A DNA stretch of 64,000 bases from Dyella lutea (GCF_024158035.1 NZ_JAMZEK010000002.1:496001-560000); one strand, 5' to 3'; shown: positions 27,718 to 36,635, counted from the first letter of the stretch. The notes: generated from the letters alone by a model not told the origin. A program made the numbers and translations.

Positions 27718-28518
27718 ATGCCATCGCTCAGCCTGCTCGGCCCCCGAGATCCCGCCCCCTTCTCCGTCCACCGGCTCGCAGGGCGCTCGCCGTTCTTGCT
27801 CACCTGCGACCACGCCGGCCGCGCGGTACCCGCCGCGCTGGGCGACCTCGGCGTGCCGGCGCCGGAGTGGGATCGCCACATCGCCTGGGACATCGGCGCG
27901 GCCGGCCTGGCGCGGGCGATGGCCGAGGCACTGGATGCCTGGCTGATCTGCCAGACCTATTCGCGGCTGGTGATCGACTGCAACCGCCCGCTGGATGCCC
28001 CCGGTTCGATCGTCACGACGAGCGAGCGCACCGAGGTGCCCGGCAACCGTGGTCTTTCCGGCGCGGCGATCGCCGCGCGACGCGAGGAAATCTTCATGCC
28101 CTACCACCGGCGCACGGTGGAGGAGCTGGACCGGCGCGCCGCCGAAGGCCGTTCCACGATCCTGGTCACCGTGCACAGTTTCACGCCGGTTTTCATGGAC
28201 CAGGCCCGCGCGTGGGAGCTGGGGGTGCTGTACCAGCGCGACGCGCGGCTGGCCCGGCCGCTGCTGGAGGTCATGCGGGCCGACGGCTGGTGCGTGGGCG
28301 ACAACCAGCCGTATGCGGTGAGCGACGCCACCGACTACGCGATCCCCGTGTATGGCGAGCAGCGCGGTCTGCCACACGTGGAGCTGGAAGTGCGCCAGGA
28401 CCTGATTGCCGACGAGGCCGGCCAGCGCGCGTGGGGCGAGCGCATCGCCGGCTGGCTGGTGCAGGCTGCCGATGCCGCCGGATTGCCGTCGGTGTGCGGG
28501 CAGGTGGCCGCGGCCTGA
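27718..28518 (+). CDS. N-formylglutamate amidohydrolase family protein
   Basis: 266 residues from MPSLSLLGPRDPAP. Family motifs: LLTCDHAGRAVP (metal ligands Asp and His), HIAWDIGA, YSRLVIDCNRP, TVHSFTPVF and VELEVRQDLI. Founding members hydrolyse N-formyl-L-glutamate in histidine degradation; no hut genes are nearby, so the substrate here is uncertain. Divergent from parC across 188 bp. Confidence 0.85.
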   Translation: MPSLSLLGPRDPAPFSVHRLAGRSPFLLTCDHAGRAVPAALGDLGVPAPEWDRHIAWDIGAAGLARAMAEALDAWLICQTYSRLVIDCNRPLDAPGSIVTTSERTEVPGNRGLSGAAIAARREEIFMPYHRRTVEELDRRAAEGRSTILVTVHSFTPVFMDQARAWELGVLYQRDARLARPLLEVMRADGWCVGDNQPYAVSDATDYAIPVYGEQRGLPHVELEVRQDLIADEAGQRAWGERIAGWLVQAADAAGLPSVCGQVAAA

Positions 28519-28533
28519 AGCGCCAGCGGGTGC

Positions 28534-29424
28534 TCAGGGCGTGTCGACGCGCGTGGCGTCCACGCCCAGCTTGTGGAGTTGCGCCTGCACGCTGTCCGGG
28601 CCCGCCAGATGCGCGGCCCCGACGGCGATGAACACCGTGCCGGGGGTGTCGAGCATCGCCCTGATCTTCCCTGCCCAGGTCGCGTTGCGCGTCACCAGCA
28701 GGCGTTGGTAAAGCGCCGGGGTCTCGCGCTTCATCAGGCTGTTCTCGAGTCGCGCGATGGCCTCGACGTCGCCCTTGTCCCAGGCCTCGACCAGCTCTTT
28801 GAACTCGAGCTTCGACGCGTCGGTCTCGTGCAGGGTCTGGCGCAGCATGTCCAGTTGCAGCGCGCTGGGCATGTCGGCGAGGAAGCGGATTTGCTCCTCG
28901 GCGGTCTCCAGCGCACGCACCGGCTTGCCGGCCCTGGTCATCTCGTCGCGCAGCAGGTGGTCGACGCCTTGCTGCGGATCCAGTCCGGCCTTGGCCAGCG
29001 GGGCCATGGCGATGGTCAGCGCGGCCAGCCAGGGACGCATCGCGTCGAGCGCTCCCATGCCGGGCAGGCCGGCCAGCCGCGCGGCGCGCTCCAGCCGGTG
29101 ATAGTCGCCGGCCGACAGCAGCGAGGACAGCGGATGCGCGGGATCCATGCCCAGTCGCAGCACCAGGGCGGTGATGTTGGCTGGACTGTCGTCGGTGATC
29201 TCCACCACCAGGGCGTCGCTGCTGGCGAGCGCCTGATCCAGGGCCGGGTAGCGCCACGGCGTGTTGCCGGGAAGCAGGTGAACCGTGCCGAACAGGTAGA
29301 TCGTGGTGTCGGCGCCCCGCACCACCCACAGCGCCGGGTGGGCGATGGCGCCAGCCGGAAACAGCAGGGCGACCGCGACCAGCACGCGCGCGCCAAGGCG
29401 CCGGAACCGGGTGAGGGTATTCAA
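28534..29424 (-). CDS. TraB/GumN-family secreted protein
   Basis: 296 residues. The TTG start is chosen because it forms a TTGA overlap with the cupin stop (29421-29424) and gives a clean signal peptide (FRRLGARVLVAVALLFPAGAIA). The mature part shows the TraB/GumN pattern: TTIYLFGTVHLLPG near the N-terminus and FIAVGAAHLAGPDSV near the C-terminus, the two conserved GxxH regions linked to the Tiki/EreA-like hydrolase fold. Function unproven in bacteria; peptidase activity is proposed for relatives. Coupled to the upstream cupin. Confidence 0.85.
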   Translation of the reverse strand: MNTLTRFRRLGARVLVAVALLFPAGAIAHPALWVVRGADTTIYLFGTVHLLPGNTPWRYPALDQALASSDALVVEITDDSPANITALVLRLGMDPAHPLSSLLSAGDYHRLERAARLAGLPGMGALDAMRPWLAALTIAMAPLAKAGLDPQQGVDHLLRDEMTRAGKPVRALETAEEQIRFLADMPSALQLDMLRQTLHETDASKLEFKELVEAWDKGDVEAIARLENSLMKRETPALYQRLLVTRNATWAGKIRAMLDTPGTVFIAVGAAHLAGPDSVQAQLHKLGVDATRVDTP

Positions 29425-29792
29425 AGTGGTCGCCGCTGCTCGCCGATCGAGCGGGTGAGCGCGGTGACCTCGTCGCCGGTGTGACGGGTGGATTTGCGTT
29501 CGATCAGCAGCAGGTGGCACTCCTGCTCGGCCACCGGGTTGTGCCGCACGCCTTTGGGCACCACGCACATCTGGCCTTCGCCGAGTTCGACCACGCCGTC
29601 CTCCAGCTCGATCCGCAGCGCGCCCTTGAGCACATAGAACAGTTCGTCCTCGTCGGCATGGCTGTGCCAGGCCAGGGTGCCCTGCACCCTGGCGACCTTC
29701 ACGTAGGCATCGTCCACCTCGGCCAGCACCCGCGGCGACCACCATTCGTCGAGCCGGGCGGCGGCATCGGTCGGGGAGAGGGGCTTGATCAT
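29421..29792 (-). CDS. Small cupin-domain protein
   Basis: 123 residues. Single cupin barrel: motif 1 WHSHADEDELFYVLKG gives His, His, Glu metal ligands, and motif 2 PKGVRHNPVAEQE supplies the last His. N-terminal MIKPLSPTDAAARLDEWWSP is typical of small stand-alone cupins. The enzymatic or sensor role cannot be read from sequence. Its stop overlaps the TTG start of the TraB/GumN gene, so the two are made together. Confidence 0.85.
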   Translation of the reverse strand: MIKPLSPTDAAARLDEWWSPRVLAEVDDAYVKVARVQGTLAWHSHADEDELFYVLKGALRIELEDGVVELGEGQMCVVPKGVRHNPVAEQECHLLLIERKSTRHTGDEVTALTRSIGEQRRPL

Positions 29793-29839
29793 GCCGCGAC
29801 CGTACGGTCGTCGGCGACACTGCGCAAGCGGCCCGGGCG

Positions 29840-31297
29840 TCAGGTAACGGTCTCGTCGGCAGGGTGCGGACTCCGCTTGGCCGCGAGCAGGCGCTCGTCG
29901 GCGCGGCGGAACGCCTCCATGATGCTCTCGCCGTCGCCGATCGCGGCCACGCCGAAGCTGACCGAGAAGCCGAGCCCCGGTCCCGGCATGCGCAGTTCGG
30001 TCAGCGCTCGCCGCAGCCGCTCGGCGGTGGCTTCGGCGCGATCCAGTGCCAGCCCGGGCAGCAGCACCATGAACTCGTCGCCACCAAAGCGGCCGATCAG
30101 GTCGGACTGGCGCAACTGGTGGCGCAATGTGCGGACCAGGTTCAGCAGGATCTGGTCGCCGGCGGCGTGGCCGTAGCCGTCATTGATGGCCTTGAACCGG
30201 TCGATATCCATCACCAGCAGCGAGACCGGCAGACCCTGGCTGTGCGCGTCGGCCAGCTCGCGCTCGCTGCACTCGAAGAAGTGCGTCTTGGTGGCCGCGC
30301 CGGTGAGGCCGTCGGTGGCAGCCAGTTCGCTCAGGTGGCGGTTCTGCGCCACCAGTGCGGGTACGGCGAAGCCAAAGTAGGCGCTGGCCGCGATCACGCA
30401 GATCGCGAACTGGTAGACCAGTGCGTCGCGAGTGATGCCGAACAGCGCCACCAGCACGGCGATCGCGGTACTCACCAGGGCGATGCTCAGGGCGCCGCGG
30501 AACGGGCTCTCGGTGTAGACCACCCACATCTGCGGCAGGATCAGGAAGAACATCGCGAAGGCGGCTTCGGGGGTGCCCAGGTAGGCATTGGCGGCCAGCA
30601 CGACGATCACCACCAGCATCTCCAGCGCCAGCTTGCCGGCGTACGTGCCGCTGCCGCGGCTCTGCGGCAGGAAGGACAGACCGCCCAGCCACGGCTCGAT
30701 CTGCGGATAGCGCCAGCTGAGCAGGCCGACGAACAACGGCGTGAGCACCAGCGCCCCGGCCAGGTCTCCGATCCACCAGGGTAGCCACAGTGGCGGGGCG
30801 GATGCGGCGATCAGGCCGGTCGCTTCCAGCCCGCGGATGCCGAGCACGGTCGCGCTGAGCGACGCCAGCGCGCTGACCAGCAGGAAGGCCGTCACCACCA
30901 CCGGCGTGGACGGACTGGTGCTGCGCCGGATGGCCCGCCGCATCACCAGCGCGCCCAGTCCGTAGGACAGGCAATGCGCCAGCGCAAAGACGATTCCCGA
31001 GACCAGCAGCGCGCGCGCGGGCAGGCCGGTACCGTAGATCCGGTCGATCCAGAACGTGGCGACGATCGCGCAGGGCACCAGCACCGGAATCGCCCGCCAG
31101 CCCATCACCAGCATGGCCGCGAGGGTGAGCCCGGCCGGTGGAAACCACAGGCTGGCATGCGGGTCGTACTGCATCACGGCGGACAGGCGCCACAGCGCCA
31201 GCCAGGCAACGGCCAGGGCGCCGTACCGGAACGCTCCGCTGCGATCGGCGCCCATGTGGGCCAGGGCGCGCAGGCGCCCGAAGTGGTAATGCTCCAT
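29840..31297 (-). CDS. Membrane diguanylate cyclase (MASE1-GGDEF)
   Basis: 485 residues. An N-terminal MASE1 sensor of about eight transmembrane helices (WFPPAGLTLAAMLV, LPWWIGDLAGALVLTP) fills residues 20-310. A GGDEF domain follows, with DGLTGAATKTHFFE and the active site RFGGDEF near residue 411. The product-inhibition I-site RQSD stands five residues before it, so both synthesis of c-di-GMP and feedback are expected. The signal sensed by MASE1 is unknown. Monocistronic; c-di-GMP is also the ligand of the Xanthomonadales regulator Clp. Confidence 0.93.
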   Translation of the reverse strand: MEHYHFGRLRALAHMGADRSGAFRYGALAVAWLALWRLSAVMQYDPHASLWFPPAGLTLAAMLVMGWRAIPVLVPCAIVATFWIDRIYGTGLPARALLVSGIVFALAHCLSYGLGALVMRRAIRRSTSPSTPVVVTAFLLVSALASLSATVLGIRGLEATGLIAASAPPLWLPWWIGDLAGALVLTPLFVGLLSWRYPQIEPWLGGLSFLPQSRGSGTYAGKLALEMLVVIVVLAANAYLGTPEAAFAMFFLILPQMWVVYTESPFRGALSIALVSTAIAVLVALFGITRDALVYQFAICVIAASAYFGFAVPALVAQNRHLSELAATDGLTGAATKTHFFECSERELADAHSQGLPVSLLVMDIDRFKAINDGYGHAAGDQILLNLVRTLRHQLRQSDLIGRFGGDEFMVLLPGLALDRAEATAERLRRALTELRMPGPGLGFSVSFGVAAIGDGESIMEAFRRADERLLAAKRSPHPADETVT

Positions 31298-31409
31298 GCC
31301 CGTCCCCCTTCCCGATGTGCGGTCGACGGACCGGATCGGCGACGTGACTATGCCAGTGCCCGGTGGCCGCTGGCAAAGCCCTCCGGCGGAGCGGCGCGTC
31401 GCCGTACGG

Positions 31410-32435
31410 TCAGCGGTTTTCCACGCCCTTGAGGAACTTCACCAGTCCCGTGAAGTAGGTCTTCTGGTCGTCGTACATGTCCATGTGGCTGCCCTTCCTG
31501 CACAGCAGCAGCTGGCCGTGCGGCAGCTTCTTCGCCATGTCGGCCATGTACGCCGGATTCATGGTGTCGTAGGTACCGGCGATGACCAGGGTCGGCACGG
31601 TGATCGTGTGCAGGTCCCTGCTGCGGTCCCAGTGTTCGAGCACTCCGCTGGCACCCAGCTCGCTGGGGCCCTGCATCAGCGTGTAGATGTGTTCGTTGAC
31701 GTGGCTCATCGAACGCAGCACCGGCTCCGGCCACTGGTCGGCCGGCATGCGCAGCACGTGCTTCTCGTAGTGCATGCGCATCAGGATCTGCATGTAGCGC
31801 GGATCGTCGGTGCGATGCCCGGCCTCCATCGCCTTCACTTCGGCCAGCTCCTTCGGGTCCATCGCCGGTTCGAGCACGTGCTTGGCGTAGTCGTTGTACT
31901 CGGGGATCGAGTCGACCATGTTGGAGATCACCAGGCACTTGAGGTGCTGCTGGTACTTGAGCGCGTACTCCATGGCGAGGATGCCGCCCCAGGAGTGGCC
32001 GAGCAGGCAGAAGTTGTTCCTGTCCAGGTGCAGCGCCCGGCGCACCTGCTCGACCTCCTCGACGAAGCGGTCGGTGGTCCACAGTGCGTCCGTGCCCGGC
32101 CCCTTGGGCTGGTCCGAGTAGGCCGAGCCGAGCTGGTCGTAGTAGATGTATTCGATGCCCGCCGCCGGCAGGTAGCTGTCGAAGGCCTCGAAGTACTCGT
32201 GGGTCATGCCCGGGCCGCCGTGCAGCAACAGCACGGCCAGCTTCGGGTTGTTGCCCACTCGCTTGGTCCAGACCCGGAATTTTCCGAGCGGGGTGGTGAT
32301 CGGGACCATCTTGACCCCGCCGGAGAGCACGTCGTCGTGGCCGACGTGGCTGTAGTAGCTGGCCGGCGGCGCGCTCTGCGCGGCGGCGGCGAACGGCAGC
32401 AGCAAGACTGCCAGCAGGGCGGCAAGCTTGTTCAT
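31410..32435 (-). CDS. Secreted proline-iminopeptidase-type alpha/beta hydrolase
   Basis: 341 residues with a signal peptide (MNKLAALLAVLLLPFAAAAQ), so exported. S33 family fold: oxyanion motif LLLHGGPGMTHEYF, nucleophile Ser148 in LLGHSWGG, Asp in IAGTYDTMNP and His in GSHMDMY. DQLGSAYSDQP is the proline-iminopeptidase signature near the active site. Likely releases N-terminal proline or acts on similar peptides in the periplasm. Start at 32435 by signal peptide; a much longer frame overlapping the methyltransferase gene was rejected. Confidence 0.9.
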   Translation of the reverse strand: MNKLAALLAVLLLPFAAAAQSAPPASYYSHVGHDDVLSGGVKMVPITTPLGKFRVWTKRVGNNPKLAVLLLHGGPGMTHEYFEAFDSYLPAAGIEYIYYDQLGSAYSDQPKGPGTDALWTTDRFVEEVEQVRRALHLDRNNFCLLGHSWGGILAMEYALKYQQHLKCLVISNMVDSIPEYNDYAKHVLEPAMDPKELAEVKAMEAGHRTDDPRYMQILMRMHYEKHVLRMPADQWPEPVLRSMSHVNEHIYTLMQGPSELGASGVLEHWDRSRDLHTITVPTLVIAGTYDTMNPAYMADMAKKLPHGQLLLCRKGSHMDMYDDQKTYFTGLVKFLKGVENR

Positions 32436-32509
32436 TGGATATCTCCCCCAGAGCGTGCGGGGGACTATCCCTCGCCGGACCACGGCCCGCAAGATCGACC
32501 AAAGGCGCC

Positions 32510-33628
32510 TCAGCGCGGCGACCGGTAGCCGCCGGGGACGCCGTCGGGGCTGAGCACCAGCTGCCACAGCTGGTCCCGGCGACTGCGGAACACCGCGGCA
32601 GAGCAGGCCAGGTAGAAGTGCCACATGCGGCGGAAGCGTTCGTCGTAGTGCGCCGCCAGGTCCGACCAGGCGCGATCGAAGTTCTCCCGCCAGGCGGTCA
32701 GGGTGCGGTCGTAGTCGGTGCCGAAGTTGTGCCAGTCCTCCACCACGAACAGCCCTTCCAGCGCGGCGGTGACCTGGCTGGCCGCCGGGATCATCGAGTT
32801 CGGGAAGATGTACTTTTCGATCCACGGATCGGTCTGCGCCGGCGCGCCGTTGCTGCCGATGCAATGCAGCAGCGACAGGCCGTCCGGGCGCAGGCACCGA
32901 CGCACGGTCTCGAAGTAGGTGCGGTAGTTGCGTCCACCGACATGCTCGAACATGCCGATGGACCAGATCGCATCGAAGCGGTCCTCGATCTCGCGGTAGT
33001 CCTGCAGGCGGATCTCGATCGGCAGGCCTGCGCACAGCCCCCGAGCGTAGTCGGCCTGCTCGCTGGAGACGGTCACGCCGACGCCCTCCACCCCATAGCG
33101 CTCGGCGGCGAACTTCAGCGCCTCGCCCCAGCCGCAGCCGATGTCCAGCACGCGCTGGCCTGGCTGGAGCTGCAGTTTGCGGCAGACCAGGTCGAGCTTG
33201 GCCGCCTGCGCGTCGTCCAGGTTGTCCACCTGCGCCCAGTAGCCGCAGGAGTAGACCAGCCGCCTGCCGAGCATGGCGCGGAACAGGTCGTTGCCGAGGT
33301 TGTAGTGGGTCTCGGCTACCTCGTAGGCGTGCTCGCCGCGCTGCAGGTTGAGGAAGCGGGCCTTGAGGTGGGCGAGCAGGGTGTCGAGGGTCTTCAGCTC
33401 CTGGTCCAGCTGCGCGCCCAGGATGCGGGTGAAGAAGCCGGGCAGGTCGGCCACGTCCCACCAACCGTCCATGTAGGCCTCGCCCAGGCCCAGCGAACCG
33501 TGCGAGAACACCCGGGCGTACAGCCTGTCGTCGTGTACCCGCAGGTCGCAGGGCCGGTCACCGTCGATGCGGATGCCGGCCAGGGCCAGCAACTGCTCGG
33601 CCCTCTGTCGCAGCGAGTAGGAACTCAT
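32510..33628 (-). CDS. Cyclopropane-fatty-acyl-phospholipid synthase family methyltransferase
   Basis: 372 residues. SAM-binding motif VLDIGCGWGEALKFAA near residue 162, GVTVSSEQADYA and MFEHVGGRNYRTYFETV of the Cfa family, and a C-terminal YDRTLTAWRENF segment. It converts unsaturated acyl chains of phospholipids to cyclopropane rings, a stationary-phase and acid-stress adaptation. Lies 90 bp downstream of the DUF190 gene; whether it shares the fluoride-controlled transcript is uncertain. Confidence 0.9.
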   Translation of the reverse strand: MSSYSLRQRAEQLLALAGIRIDGDRPCDLRVHDDRLYARVFSHGSLGLGEAYMDGWWDVADLPGFFTRILGAQLDQELKTLDTLLAHLKARFLNLQRGEHAYEVAETHYNLGNDLFRAMLGRRLVYSCGYWAQVDNLDDAQAAKLDLVCRKLQLQPGQRVLDIGCGWGEALKFAAERYGVEGVGVTVSSEQADYARGLCAGLPIEIRLQDYREIEDRFDAIWSIGMFEHVGGRNYRTYFETVRRCLRPDGLSLLHCIGSNGAPAQTDPWIEKYIFPNSMIPAASQVTAALEGLFVVEDWHNFGTDYDRTLTAWRENFDRAWSDLAAHYDERFRRMWHFYLACSAAVFRSRRDQLWQLVLSPDGVPGGYRSPR

Positions 33629-33718
33629 GGCGCCTCCTTCGCGATCGGAGCGGCCCCCGGGGCGGGCGCCCGCGTCGAGGGGATGCTACCGCGGCGCGTC
33701 GTGACGACGGCGTGCCGG

Positions 33719-34039
33719 TCAGTCGGTGCCGGCGACGCCGAATTCCACCGGGAAGCGCGCCCAGAACAGTGGCGCCTTGTCCTCGCGCACCAGGGCAGTC
33801 AGCGTGTCGGCCTCGGCCGCGCTGACCAGGAACTCGACCAGCACGGTCTGCTCACCCGCCGACTCGAAGAAGGTCGCCTCGTGAATGCGGCCGTGCCGGC
33901 CGTAGCCGGCGATCGCCTTGAACGCCGAGCCACCATGCACCCCCTGCTTGCGGGCCGCTTCCAGCAGCCATTCGTAAAGCAGCTTGCCGTGGTGCTTCTG
34001 GTTTTCGTGCATGTAGAAGCGCAGTGAGTAGCCGTTCAT
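33719..34039 (-). CDS. DUF190-domain protein partnered with crcB
   Basis: 106 residues from MNGYSLRFYMHENQKH. GGAG 9 nt upstream fixes this start over one five codons earlier. DUF190 proteins are small PII-like ferredoxin-fold trimers; the GYGRHGRIHEA stretch resembles the PII T-loop region. Members are commonly encoded with CrcB fluoride exporters, as here (26 bp after crcB), and are part of many fluoride riboswitch regulons. Biochemical role unknown. Confidence 0.88.
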   Translation of the reverse strand: MNGYSLRFYMHENQKHHGKLLYEWLLEAARKQGVHGGSAFKAIAGYGRHGRIHEATFFESAGEQTVLVEFLVSAAEADTLTALVREDKAPLFWARFPVEFGVAGTD

Positions 34040-34065
34040 CGTCGGGTTCTCCAATCAGGTTCCGG

Positions 34066-34455
34066 TCAGCGCGTCAGCACGCGCACGAGGCTGAGGCCCG
34101 CCACGGTCATGGCCAGCGTGCCGAACAGGTGGGCGCTGATGATCGCCACCGTCCAGGCGTACTGCTGGCGCAGCAGCAGGGTGATGGTCTCGCTCGAGAA
34201 GGTGGAGAACGTGGTGAGGCCACCCAGGAATCCGGTGCCGATGAACAGCCGGGTCGCCGGAGAGAGCGCGCCATATTGCGCGAACACGCCCATCGCGATG
34301 CCCATCAGCAGGCCGCCGAGCAGGTTCGCGCTCAGCGTGCCCAGCGGCAGGGTTGGGAACAGCGGGTTGAGCATCAGGCCCAGGGCCCAGCGCAGCAAGG
34401 CACCGAGGAAGGCACCGAGGCCGACGGCCAGCAATGAGATCAGATCCATGCGCAT
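34066..34455 (-). CDS. crcB: Fluoride exporter CrcB/Fluc
   Basis: 129 residues, four predicted transmembrane helices. The family motif GTLSANLLGGLLMG and the fluoride-coordinating GGLTTFSTFSSE are present. Works as a dual-topology dimer forming a fluoride channel in the inner membrane. ATG 34455 or, two codons later, 34449 may be the start. Preceded by a fluoride riboswitch and terminator (34510-34590), so expression is induced by fluoride at the level of transcription elongation. Confidence 0.95.
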   Translation of the reverse strand: MRMDLISLLAVGLGAFLGALLRWALGLMLNPLFPTLPLGTLSANLLGGLLMGIAMGVFAQYGALSPATRLFIGTGFLGGLTTFSTFSSETITLLLRQQYAWTVAIISAHLFGTLAMTVAGLSLVRVLTR

Positions 34456-34509
34456 CCGGATTCCAGTAAGGGTGGAGCGGGTGCGGCGGGCATCGTCGGG
34501 GATCGCCCG

Positions 34510-34550
34510 AAAAAATGCCCGGCCACCCCGCGAGGGGTTCGACCAGGCAT
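34510..34550 (-). terminator. Riboswitch-controlled intrinsic terminator before crcB
   Basis: On the minus strand, ATGCCTGGTC (34541-34550) pairs with GGCCGGGCAT (34515-34524) around an inner CCCC/GGGG hairpin, followed by a T-run. The first five bases are also the 3' pseudoknot strand of the aptamer, so aptamer and terminator are mutually exclusive. Confidence 0.85.
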
Positions 34551-34590
34551 CATCAGCCTTGCGGCGGTTCGGGGAGGCATGCCATCTCCC
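34545..34590 (-). promoter_or_regulatory. Fluoride riboswitch (crcB motif)
   Basis: On the minus strand: P1 GGGAG / CTCCC enclosing ATGGCATGC, then GAACC, a GCC-GCAA-GGC hairpin and TGATGATGCCT. Loop GGCAT can pair with ATGCC to form the pseudoknot that encloses the fluoride-Mg2+ cluster. Every block of the crcB motif consensus is present and the downstream genes are crcB and DUF190. Confidence 0.92.
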
Positions 34591-34602
34591 TTGCGTCCCA
34601 CG

Positions 34603-34611
34603 ATGTTAGCA
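34603..34611 (-). promoter_or_regulatory. Extended -10 promoter of the crcB operon
   Basis: TGC-TAACAT on the minus strand, with start expected a few nucleotides before the riboswitch P1. A TTGACC at 34629-34634 is 20 nt away, too far to be an ideal -35. Confidence 0.4.
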
Positions 34612-34689
34612 AACAGCCGGTCGGACCGGTCAAGCGCGGCCCTGCAGGCGATATGCTGGCCGCCCCTGACGATACCCGCCTGTCGCCCC

Positions 34690-35949
34690 ATGACCGATGC
34701 CGCCCCCACCGTTCCGCGCAGCCTGCCGTGGCTGCTGGCGGGGTTGTCGATGATCGGCCCATTCTCGATCGACGCGGTGTTCCCGGCCTTCCCGCTGATC
34801 GGTGGCCACTTCGCCGTGGACGACACCGCGCTGCAGCAGCTGATCAGCGTGTACCTGGTGACGTACGGTTCCATGAGCCTGTTTCACGGCGCGATCTCCG
34901 ATGCGATCGGGCGCAAGCCGGTGATCGTCGGCGGCATGCTGCTTTACGCGCTGGCCTCCGCCGGCGCGGCGCTGTCGACCTCGTTCGCCATGCTGCTCGG
35001 CTGTCGCGCCCTGCAGGGCGCCTGTGCCGGCGCCGGCCTGGTGGTGGGGCGCGCGGTGGTGCGCGACTGCCTGCAGGGCGCCGCCGCGCAGAGACTGATG
35101 TCGCGGGTAATGATGATCTTCGGCATCGCGCCGGTGATCGCGCCGATGGTCGGCGCGCAGCTGCTGTGGCTGGACGGCTGGCACGGCATCTTCTGGCTGC
35201 TCACCGCGTTCACCGTGTTCATGGCGGTGGCGTTGATCGCCCTGCTCAGGGAAACCCATCCTGTGGCGAGCCGGACCGCGTTCGTGCCGCGCGAGCTGGT
35301 GGCGACCTACCTCTCGTTCGGGCGCGACCGGCCGTTCCTGCCGTTGCTGATCTCCAGCACGATCAACTTCTGCGGGCTGTTCCTGTTCATCGCCTCGGCA
35401 CCGCGCATCGTGCGCGAGTTGCTGCACCTGTCGGCGCAGGGGTTTCCCTGGCTGTTCCTGCCGGTGGTGGTGGGGCTGGTGTTCGGTGCCTGGCTGTCCG
35501 GACGCCTGGCCGAGCGGCACAGCGTGGCGTTCACGGTGAATCTGGGCTACGCCTCGATGGGGGCAGCGTGCGTGCTGCATCTGGCGGGTGGGCTGCTGGC
35601 GCCGCGCGGCGTGCTGCCCTGGTCGATGCTGCCGCTGGTGCTGCACGGCATCGGCGTGCAGCTCGCGTTCCCCACCCTGACGCTGCTGCTGCTGGATCGC
35701 TTTCCGCATCGTCGCGGCGGCGCCTCCTCGGTGCAGGCCTTCGTCAGCCTGCTGCTCAATGCCGGTGTGGCCGGTGTGTTGTCGCCGCTGCTGTCGACCA
35801 GCCTGCTGCCGCTGGCCCTGGGCAGCTGCGTGCTCACGGCGATCGGCTGGCTGGCCTGGCACTGGTACCACGTGACCCTGCGCGAGGAGCCGCCTTCGCC
35901 ACCGCTGCGCGACGTGGAGCTGCAGGCGCAGATCGCCGAGCCGCGCTGA
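34690..35949 (+). CDS. MFS multidrug transporter, Bcr/CflA type
   Basis: 419 residues from MTDAAPTVPRSLPWLLAG, twelve predicted membrane helices. Family motifs: FPAFPLIGGHFAVDD, QQLISVYLVTYGSMSLFHG and GAISDAIGRKPVIVGGM (motif A loop), ALQGACAGAGLVVGRAVVRD in helix 5. Drug/proton antiport of the DHA1 Bcr/CflA branch is expected; substrate unknown. Divergent from the fluoride operon, whose promoter lies in the same 100 bp. A start 37 codons upstream was rejected: the extra residues are not family-like. Confidence 0.92.
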   Translation: MTDAAPTVPRSLPWLLAGLSMIGPFSIDAVFPAFPLIGGHFAVDDTALQQLISVYLVTYGSMSLFHGAISDAIGRKPVIVGGMLLYALASAGAALSTSFAMLLGCRALQGACAGAGLVVGRAVVRDCLQGAAAQRLMSRVMMIFGIAPVIAPMVGAQLLWLDGWHGIFWLLTAFTVFMAVALIALLRETHPVASRTAFVPRELVATYLSFGRDRPFLPLLISSTINFCGLFLFIASAPRIVRELLHLSAQGFPWLFLPVVVGLVFGAWLSGRLAERHSVAFTVNLGYASMGAACVLHLAGGLLAPRGVLPWSMLPLVLHGIGVQLAFPTLTLLLLDRFPHRRGGASSVQAFVSLLLNAGVAGVLSPLLSTSLLPLALGSCVLTAIGWLAWHWYHVTLREEPPSPPLRDVELQAQIAEPR

Positions 35950-36137
35950 CGCCGGGTAGTTGCTGAAGATGAATGGCGGCGGCGCCGATCTTTGACATGC
36001 ATGGCACCGCTTGCGAGGCTGAAAAGCTCCCGTCTCTGGCGGGTTCAGCCGCCGCCCCGCCGAGGGCGGAGCCACTCCCCGCGGAACGGCACGGCGCCTC
36101 GGCGTCCCGTGTTCCGCCTCCACGCAGGAGACTTTGC

Positions 36138-36635
36138 ATGTCCTCCCCGATCCGTTCGATTCTCGTTTCACTTCCCGTCGCGCTGGGTGTCGGCGCCGTA
36201 TCGGCGCAGAGCGCCAAGCCGCCTGCCGCACCGCCGGCACCGCGGGTGCAACCGGCCGATCCGGCCGCGGCAGCCCAGTGCACGCACACCGCCAAGTCGA
36301 TGATCGGAGCGCTCGATCACGGCGACGTCGCCACCGCCACTCGTGCTTTCGATCCCAAGCTGCACAAGCAGCTCACCGACGACGCCCTGCGGAAGGGCTG
36401 GTCGTCCCTGGCCGACAAGTTCGGCAAGCGTGCCGGCTTCGGTGCCGCGCAGAGCCAGAAGGTCAACGGTGTGACCGTGGTGCTGCTTCCCATGACCTAC
36501 GCCCGCGGCGAGCTTGGTGCCGAGGTTGCCTGCGACGCCAAGGGCGCGGTGGTGGCGGTGCACGTGGGCCAGATGCCGCCGGCCCAGGGCAAGGCGAGCC
36601 CCGGCATGGCGTCGCCGCCGCCGACGGGTGGCTGA
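36138..36635 (+). CDS. Secreted stand-alone DUF3887 protein
   Basis: 165 residues with a signal peptide (MSSPIRSILVSLPVALGVGAVSAQ). Pro/Ala linker, then a single DUF3887-like domain: MIGALDHGDVATATRAFDPK, LRKGWSSLADKFGKRAGF and a C-terminal strand-rich part with one Cys. The same domain is fused to a hydrolase at 52652-53992. Role unknown, perhaps a small-ligand or substrate-binding NTF2-like fold. AGGAG precedes the ATG. Ends in a low-complexity Pro/Gly tail. Confidence 0.7.
   Translation: MSSPIRSILVSLPVALGVGAVSAQSAKPPAAPPAPRVQPADPAAAAQCTHTAKSMIGALDHGDVATATRAFDPKLHKQLTDDALRKGWSSLADKFGKRAGFGAAQSQKVNGVTVVLLPMTYARGELGAEVACDAKGAVVAVHVGQMPPAQGKASPGMASPPPTGG

Noticed and set aside
25568-27946. 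Long plus-strand frame opposite parC
   Set aside because: parC on the other strand is unambiguous with catalytic tyrosine and pinwheel domain; the antisense frame has no recognisable motif.
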